NCBI GenBank assembly: GCA_934371505.1
Contig: CAKRNW010000036.1
Location: forward strand, 1-19,068
Source: an uncultured Lachnospiraceae bacterium
GTDB lineage: Bacteria > Bacillota > Clostridia > Lachnospirales > Lachnospiraceae
DNA: 19,068 bases
Reading direction: 5' to 3'
Shown: piece after piece, positions 14,561-19,068 of the stretch
Layout: each line of letters starts with the position of its first letter
How positions within the stretch are numbered: the first letter of the stretch is position 1
The notes under the pieces: model-generated
What the model was told of the DNA's origin: nothing
The model's database searches: none
Seen by the model: the letters and a program-made list of their open reading frames with translations, nothing else
Position numbers and translations under genes: made by a program

Positions 14561-16858
14561 CTATTCTCCCGTATCGCCCTCTCCGTTGGGCGTGTCAGGC
14601 TCTGCCGGTTCTGCAGGAGTTTCCGGTGTGATTGATTCCCACCCTGTTGTAGTTCCCGCCTCTGCCACACCGGTTCCGGCATCCGAAGTGGCACTGCTTC
14701 CCATTACATGGCCGGTCTCAGGATCCACCAGATCCCCTGTATCTGGATCTTTGAGATAACCGGTTTCAGGATCTACCGGAAAGTTTTTCCACGCCTGGGA
14801 AGAAGTATCCTCCGGCTGGGTATCACCGGTATTTTCATCGGTAGTGCTTTCCTCTCCGGTTGTATCTCCCTCGTCTCCGTTTTCATTTACAATGGGATTT
14901 CCATTCTCATCCAGTTCTGCCCCTTCATTTCCGGACACGGACTGGCTGTAATACAAGGTATCTGCCAGTTGCTTTTCTTCCAATTCCTGGCGTTCTTTCT
15001 CTGACAATTCCTCCGTCATAAAAATATTCATATAAGGAAGTACTTCCGTCAGTATATTCCGCACGATACCGGTAGCAAATTTAGCATCGTCCTGTCTTGC
15101 TACATTGGGCCTGTCTACCACTACATAAATAGCAATCCGGGGATCATTGGCCGGTGCATATCCCATAAAGGAAACCACATAATTTTTCTTATCACGGGGC
15201 ACCATCTCCGCCGTACCGGTCTTACCACCGATGGCATATCCCGCCGGTCTTGCAGTGTGTCCTGTTCCCTCTGTCACAACACCGTTGCAATAGTCGATCA
15301 GTTTTTCGGAGGTTGACGCAGAGACAGTTTGTTTTAAGACTCTCGGTTCGATGTTTTTTACGGTAGCACCACCGCCGGTCTGAATCTTATTTACCATATG
15401 AGGCTCATAATAATAGCCACCGTTTACCAGGGAAGAAAATGCAGCGATCATTTCGATCATGGTTACATTATATCCCTGCCCAAAGGTGGAGGTTGCCAGT
15501 TCTGCCGGCCCCATGGTGGACTCATTAAACACCAGAGATGCGGTTCTGGCCTCTCCGGCCAGATCAATGTTGGTTTTCAATCCAATGTTAAACACCTGGC
15601 TCTCTTTCAGGAAACTGCTGATTCCCATGGTCTGACCAATATGCATCAGAGCCACGTTGCAGGATTTCTCAATAGCCTCCTTCACTGTAATATCTCCATC
15701 ACCATAGGTATTGTGGCAACGGATGGTATGTCCTCCCACTTCCAGGGAGCCGTTACAGATATAGTGCTCATTTCCTGTGATTACACCGGTTTCCAAAGCT
15801 CCTGCCACCGTCAGTGTCTTGGCGACAGATCCCGGTTCAAAAGTATCGCTGATACAGAAGTTCCTCCAGATACCATTCAGGGTAGAGTAATAGGTGTTAT
15901 CATCCTTCATCTGCTGGACTTCCTCATCGGTATACCATACTGACAGATTATAGGGATCATTTAAATCAAAATCGGGATAGCTTGCCATCGCCAGAATCTC
16001 GCCACTGTGTACATCCATAATGATACAGCCGATGTTTTCCGCTCCGGGACCCTCCCGGACTTCATCCCGGTGTGCTTCGCTGAATTCTTTCATGTATTTC
16101 TCTACGATTCTCTGGATATTTGCATCAATGGTAGAGACGATGGTGTAGCCGTCCACAGCTGCGATAGTGGTTCTTTCCAGTGTAGAATCATCATTAAGAT
16201 ATCCGTATTCCCGGCCCGGCGTACCGTTTAAGACATCATCATAGTACTCTTCCAGTCCAAACATGCCGTTATTATCCCCGTTGGTAAACCCGATGACATC
16301 GCATGCCAGAGTGGAATTGGGATATTTGCGCACATAACTTTCATCAAACCAGACTCCCTGAATGTTGGGATTATTCTGCGTGTCATTTTGCAGTTCCAGG
16401 AAACCGCTGATGTCGTCATAGCTGCATTGTTTTTTCAGGACATAGTACTGGGAGGTTGGATTACTGTTGATATAAGCCCGCACTGCACTCTCGTCAATGT
16501 CAAATTCCTGTTTCAGGGCGGACAGCGTAGGCTCCAGATATTCCTCCTTGCGAAGCAGTGCCTTGGTATCCAGAATCACACTGTATACCTTTTCACTGAC
16601 TGCCAGACTGGTTCCTTTGGAATCCAGAATGTCACCACGCTTGTAAGGAATGGTCTTGGAATCGTACTGCTGCTGACTCAGCACCTGTTTCTTGTATTTA
16701 TTGCCATCATACCGGTTAATCTGTGCAAGTCTGGCACTTAACCCGGCAAAAGCTACCAGTATCAGTAGAAACAATACCAGTAGCTTCTTTTGCATTCTTT
16801 TGGAAAACCCGCTTCCTGTTCTCTTTTTATCAGAAGTTTTTTTTCTGTTATTTGCCAA
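14561..16858 (-). CDS. Class B penicillin-binding protein (FtsI/SpoVD type) with long acidic tail
   Basis: A 765-residue transpeptidase. A basic cytoplasmic start and one membrane helix (24-45) precede the dimerisation domain (about 65-245, YKRGDILDSKG) and a transpeptidase domain with SVAK (344-347), SCN (399-401) and KTGTAE (546-551). Cys381 and Cys400 have the spacing I recall for the SpoVD disulfide. Where SpoVD has a PASTA domain, this one has about 150 residues of acidic, Thr/Glu/Gly-rich sequence (617-765) with three 8-residue DPETG repeats. The start is TTG at 16856-16858 with AGGTG upstream; the next ATG would remove most of the basic leader. It follows ftsL by 14 bases. It probably acts with FtsW/SpoVE; FtsI or SpoVD identity is open. 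Confidence 0.93.
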   Translation of the reverse strand: MANNRKKTSDKKRTGSGFSKRMQKKLLVLFLLILVAFAGLSARLAQINRYDGNKYKKQVLSQQQYDSKTIPYKRGDILDSKGTSLAVSEKVYSVILDTKALLRKEEYLEPTLSALKQEFDIDESAVRAYINSNPTSQYYVLKKQCSYDDISGFLELQNDTQNNPNIQGVWFDESYVRKYPNSTLACDVIGFTNGDNNGMFGLEEYYDDVLNGTPGREYGYLNDDSTLERTTIAAVDGYTIVSTIDANIQRIVEKYMKEFSEAHRDEVREGPGAENIGCIIMDVHSGEILAMASYPDFDLNDPYNLSVWYTDEEVQQMKDDNTYYSTLNGIWRNFCISDTFEPGSVAKTLTVAGALETGVITGNEHYICNGSLEVGGHTIRCHNTYGDGDITVKEAIEKSCNVALMHIGQTMGISSFLKESQVFNIGLKTNIDLAGEARTASLVFNESTMGPAELATSTFGQGYNVTMIEMIAAFSSLVNGGYYYEPHMVNKIQTGGGATVKNIEPRVLKQTVSASTSEKLIDYCNGVVTEGTGHTARPAGYAIGGKTGTAEMVPRDKKNYVVSFMGYAPANDPRIAIYVVVDRPNVARQDDAKFATGIVRNILTEVLPYMNIFMTEELSEKERQELEEKQLADTLYYSQSVSGNEGAELDENGNPIVNENGDEGDTTGEESTTDENTGDTQPEDTSSQAWKNFPVDPETGYLKDPDTGDLVDPETGHVMGSSATSDAGTGVAEAGTTTGWESITPETPAEPAEPDTPNGEGDTGE
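14705..14776. repeat. Three tandem 24-base repeats coding DPETG units
   Basis: Three in-frame 24-base units (14753-14776, 14729-14752, 14705-14728) encode VDPETGYL, KDPDTGDL and VDPETGHV in the PBP tail, at residues about 695-718. Third codon positions differ between units, so the repeat is old enough to have diverged or is under selection for the peptide. Confidence 0.85.
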
Positions 16859-16872
16859 AAATCACACCTGCT

Positions 16873-17334
16873 TTACTTATCCGGAATTTCTTTGTACTGT
16901 CTCACATAATCGCTGCCCTCATTCGAATAGGTAATGATCTGACCTTCCCCCGCATAGGTCATCCCCAATTCTCCGATGGCAATACGTTTGATCTCCTCCA
17001 GATCAATACTGCTGGTGATCCGGCTGTACTCTTCATCGTTTGCGAGTTTCATGTCGTTTAACTGGCTTTCCAAAGTTGCAATGTGTTTCACACTGTTGGT
17101 GATATCAGACTGCAGGGAAATATATCCCATCAGAACCACGCCAACTGCTACTAAAGCAAGACACAAAAAAGTCACGTATCCCAAATTCATATGAATCGCC
17201 TTTTCACGATTCTTACGATTGGCATTGGTCAGCTTCTTTTTCGGCTTGCGGCGCACAGCTTCCCGTACATCAAGTTCTCTTGCCGTATTGTCATAAATAT
17301 ATGCAGTTTTATTTCGAACCTGCCTTGTCGCCAT
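16873..17334 (-). CDS. ftsL: FtsL-like divisome protein
   Basis: A 153-residue protein with a basic cytoplasmic region (VRRKPKKKLTNANRKNREK), one membrane helix (about 52-73) and a coiled-coil-like stretch (74-105), ending in a short polar tail. Size, topology and place between rsmH and the PBP gene identify it as FtsL, although sequence conservation in this family is poor. FtsL links FtsQ and FtsB/DivIC to the septal synthase. The ATG at 17332-17334 is chosen, with GGAAGGG 11 bases upstream; a GTG at 17391 would add 19 residues but lacks a ribosome binding site. Confidence 0.8.
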   Translation of the reverse strand: MATRQVRNKTAYIYDNTARELDVREAVRRKPKKKLTNANRKNREKAIHMNLGYVTFLCLALVAVGVVLMGYISLQSDITNSVKHIATLESQLNDMKLANDEEYSRITSSIDLEEIKRIAIGELGMTYAGEGQIITYSNEGSDYVRQYKEIPDK

Positions 17335-17409
17335 TGTTACAAATACCCTTCCTTTTCCCCTTTTTCTGTTACTGAACTCATTTTCTTGCACAGCAAAACG
17401 CCAAGTATT

Positions 17410-18351
17410 TTACTGCTCCTTTGTTTTTTCAAATACCCTTAATTTTGCACTCTTGGAACGGCTGTTTTCCTCCTGTTCCTCTGTTCCCGGCAAAATAGGT
17501 TTTCGTGTAATGACTTTCCCTGCCGATTTCTTTCCACATACACACACCGGGAATTCCGGCGGACAGGTACATGGGTTTTCCCTTCTCTTAAATGCAGACT
17601 TCACAATCCGATCCTCCAGAGAATGGAAGGTGATAATGCAAAGTCTTCCGCCCGGGGTTAACAAATCAATCATGATATCCAGGGAGCTCTTCAATACATC
17701 CAATTCGTGGTTACACTCAATCCGGATTGCCTGATAGGTACGTTTGGAGGGATGCCCTCCTGTCGCCCTCATCTTGGCGGGAATCGCCGCCTTAATAATC
17801 TCATTCAGCTGTCCTGTTGTTTCAATGGGGGCTTTGACCCGCTCCTGTACAATATGCTTCGCAATATTTTTTGCAAAGGGATCTTCCCCGTAATCACGAA
17901 TCACACGAAACAGTTCTTTCTCCGAATAATCGTTCACAATCTCTCTGGCGCTGATGGTCTGCCGTCTGTCCATACGCATATCCAGAGGCGTGTCCACTTT
18001 GTAGGTAAAGCCACGCTCCACAGTGTCAAGCTGATAGGAGGAGACTCCCAAATCCAGAAGAATGCCATCCACCGATGTAATACCCAGTTCCTCCAGCACC
18101 GTTTTCATATTCACATAATTGCTCCGCACAATTGTGATCCTATCCGAAAAAGGCGCAAGTCTCTCTGTGGCTGCCGCAATCGCGGCGTCATCCTGATCGA
18201 TCCCAATCAGTCTGCCATCATGTAATCGGGATGCGATTTCATAGGAATGTCCACCGCCGCCTAATGTGCCATCCACATAAATACCATCCGGTCGTATCTT
18301 CAAATTTTCTATCGTTTCGTCCAACAATACAGACTTATGTACAAATGCCAT
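17410..18351 (-). CDS. rsmH: 16S rRNA (cytosine(1402)-N4)-methyltransferase RsmH
   Basis: A 313-residue SAM-dependent methyltransferase (formerly MraW) that modifies C1402 in the 16S rRNA P site. The SAM-binding loop is DGTLGGGGHS (27-36), followed by GIDQDD, LLDLGVSSYQLD, the RGFTYKVDTPLDMRMD segment and GGRLCIITFHSLEDRIVK, all diagnostic. The start ATG (18349-18351) has AAGGGG about 11 bases upstream. It follows mraZ by 22 bases, the standard dcw order. Confidence 0.97.
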   Translation of the reverse strand: MAFVHKSVLLDETIENLKIRPDGIYVDGTLGGGGHSYEIASRLHDGRLIGIDQDDAAIAAATERLAPFSDRITIVRSNYVNMKTVLEELGITSVDGILLDLGVSSYQLDTVERGFTYKVDTPLDMRMDRRQTISAREIVNDYSEKELFRVIRDYGEDPFAKNIAKHIVQERVKAPIETTGQLNEIIKAAIPAKMRATGGHPSKRTYQAIRIECNHELDVLKSSLDIMIDLLTPGGRLCIITFHSLEDRIVKSAFKRRENPCTCPPEFPVCVCGKKSAGKVITRKPILPGTEEQEENSRSKSAKLRVFEKTKEQ

Positions 18352-18373
18352 CGGTTACAATTCCCCTTCCGGA

Positions 18374-18808
18374 TCAGATTCCCAGACCCAGTTCTGCCAT
18401 CTGTTCTGCCACTGCGTCCATATCTTCTTCGTTCATCTGGCTTTCTGCCAGCTTTGCCTTATCCCAAATCTCAATTCGGCTGGCCACACCCAGCAGTACC
18501 ACATCTTTTTCCAAGCCCGCAAATTCTCTCAAAACGGTTGGAAGAAGAATTCTTCCCTGCTTGTCCACTTCCACCTCAGCAGCTCCTGCCAGAAAAAAAC
18601 GGACAAACTGCCGCGCACTTTTGTTGGTAAGCGGCAACTGTTTGAGTTTCTCTTCAAATACATTCCACTCCGCATTGTCGTACACAAACAAGCAGCCATC
18701 CAATCCCTTTGTCACAACGAAGGTATCTCCCAATGCTTCGCGGAACTTTGAAGGAATGATCAACCTGCCTTTCGCATCCACTGTGTGGTTGTATTCACCC
18801 ATGAACAT
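18374..18808 (-). CDS. mraZ: Transcriptional regulator MraZ
   Basis: A 144-residue protein with two SpoVT/AbrB-like repeats: the first opens MFMGEYNHTVDAKGRLIIPSKFRE, the second VDKQGRILLPTVLREFAG, each with the conserved GR-I/L-P core. MraZ forms rings and binds direct repeats upstream of its own operon, usually repressing it. The ATG at 18806-18808 gives the family start MFMGEY and has GGTG 6 bases upstream; in-frame TTG, GTG and ATG codons lie up to 18820 but would add non-family residues. It is the first gene of the dcw operon. Confidence 0.95.
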   Translation of the reverse strand: MFMGEYNHTVDAKGRLIIPSKFREALGDTFVVTKGLDGCLFVYDNAEWNVFEEKLKQLPLTNKSARQFVRFFLAGAAEVEVDKQGRILLPTVLREFAGLEKDVVLLGVASRIEIWDKAKLAESQMNEEDMDAVAEQMAELGLGI

Positions 18809-18856
18809 TGCCATCACCAACTTTAGAAGGGAAAACTTGAATCGGAGTAAAATCTG

Positions 18857-18902
18857 CCACTTTGTTTCACTTCACTCCACTTCATACCACTTCACACCAC
18901 TA
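18857..18902 (-). promoter_or_regulatory. MraZ box array (five boxes, 10-base period)
   Basis: On the minus strand five hexamers close to AAGTGG (complements of 18857-18862, 18867-18872, 18877-18882, 18887-18892, 18897-18902) recur exactly every 10 bases; four have the AGTGG core and one reads AAGTGA. The array runs from the -10 across the expected start site near 18895. It resembles the AAAGTGKNNN repeats described for MraZ in mollicutes, so repression by MraZ is likely. Confidence 0.82.
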
Positions 18903-18930
18903 TCTTACCCCACTGTTCTCCATTTGACAA
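18902..18930 (-). promoter_or_regulatory. SigA promoter of the dcw operon
   Basis: On the minus strand TTGTCA (complement of 18925-18930) and TAAGAT (complement of 18902-18907) are separated by 17 bases. The -10 abuts the MraZ boxes and the start site would be about 90 bases upstream of the mraZ ATG. Confidence 0.72.
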
Positions 18931-18954
18931 GAAAAAATTAAGAATTTCCCATGT

Positions 18955-18969
18955 ATTTTCCTATGCAAT
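18955..18969. repeat. Second copy of a 15-base palindrome arm
   Basis: ATTTTCCTATGCAAT is identical to 1951-1965, one arm of the palindrome in the toxin remnant. It lies just upstream of the mraZ promoter. Chance alone is possible for a 15-base AT-rich match. Confidence 0.45.
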
Positions 18970-19000
18970 AAAAAAACACCCTGTCATCATCTTGATATGA

Positions 19001-19048
19001 TACCTCTGAAGTAGACAAGGTAAATAACCAAAATCTACTTTGGAGGTA
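19001..19048 (+). promoter_or_regulatory. Imperfect inverted repeat ahead of the right-edge gene
   Basis: TACCTCTGAAGTAGA (19001-19015) pairs with TCTACTTTGGAGGTA (19034-19048) at 13 of 15 positions. The right arm contains the GGAGG of the gene starting at 19054, so the hairpin would hide its ribosome binding site. This is common at insertion-sequence ends, where it blocks translation of read-through RNA. Confidence 0.45.
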
Positions 19049-19053
19049 TTTTT

Positions 19054-19068
19054 ATGGGAAGAAAACCC
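19054..19068 (+). CDS. Start of a gene cut by the right edge, possibly a transposase
   Basis: ATG at 19054-19056 follows TGGAGG (19041-19046) by 7 bases and reads MGRKP before the window ends. Many IS3-type and other transposase first frames begin with a similar basic MGRKP, and the inverted repeat just upstream would fit an IS left end, but five residues cannot prove it. The gene is divergent from mraZ. Confidence 0.5.

Noticed and set aside
15398..15943. 181-residue plus-strand open frame
   Set aside because: Antisense shadow of the first PBP gene.
17707..18225. 172-residue plus-strand open frame
   Set aside because: Antisense shadow of rsmH, which is confidently coding.
18857..18902. Considered as a CRISPR-like or simple tandem repeat
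   Set aside because: The 10-base period with a 6-base core and its position over the mraZ start site fit operator boxes; units are far too short for CRISPR.

Overview
The window is a cell-division/cell-wall (dcw) cluster joined to a sporulation sigma-factor cluster. It most likely comes from a spore-forming or formerly spore-forming anaerobic member of the Bacillota, class Clostridia, probably Lachnospiraceae. That rests on the order mraZ-rsmH-ftsL-pbp-pbp-mraY-murD-ftsW/spoVE-murA-ftsQ-ftsZ-spoIIGA-sigE-sigG-ymxH-nrdR, on SpoIIGA, SigE and SigG, on a remnant resembling the small holin-like toxins of clostridia, and on strong AGGAGG-type ribosome binding sites. The genus is not determinable by eye.

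Layout from low to high coordinates. (1) 1-1700: the start of an unknown gene at the left edge, then a blaI/mecI-type repressor and an M56 (BlaR1/MecR1-like) membrane metallopeptidase, both on the minus strand, with inverted repeats across the promoter. (2) 1740-2208: no intact protein gene. It holds a degenerate type I toxin-like locus, interrupted by a palindromic element, ending in a clear terminator. (3) 2209-3040: nrdR and a Cys-rich YmxH/YlmC-family protein, both minus strand. (4) 3114-3956: sigG on the plus strand behind its own SigG/SigF-type promoter. (5) 3968-5531: spoIIGA-sigE on the minus strand, converging on sigG, driven by a promoter with the long spacer and Spo0A box expected of spoIIG. 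(6) 5628-18930: the dcw operon on the minus strand, from the mraZ promoter to a strong terminator after ftsZ. (7) 18955-19068: a short repeat and the start of a plus-strand gene that may be an insertion-sequence transposase.

How the genes work together. MurA, MraY and MurD make and carry peptidoglycan precursors. FtsW/SpoVE (SEDS glycosyltransferase) and two class B penicillin-binding proteins polymerise and crosslink septal or spore-cortex wall. FtsL, FtsQ (DivIB) and FtsZ form the divisome. MraZ probably represses the operon through five 10-bp-spaced boxes over the start site. RsmH modifies 16S rRNA. SpoIIGA processes pro-SigE after asymmetric division, and SigG then runs late forespore expression.

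I do not see an obviously new multi-gene system. The most interesting points are regulatory and structural: the MraZ box array, the spoIIG-type promoter, inverted convergent sigG, a perfect hairpin that buries the ribosome binding site between the two PBP genes, a KTA instead of KTG motif in the second PBP, the tandem repeats in the first PBP's acidic tail, and the broken toxin-like locus.
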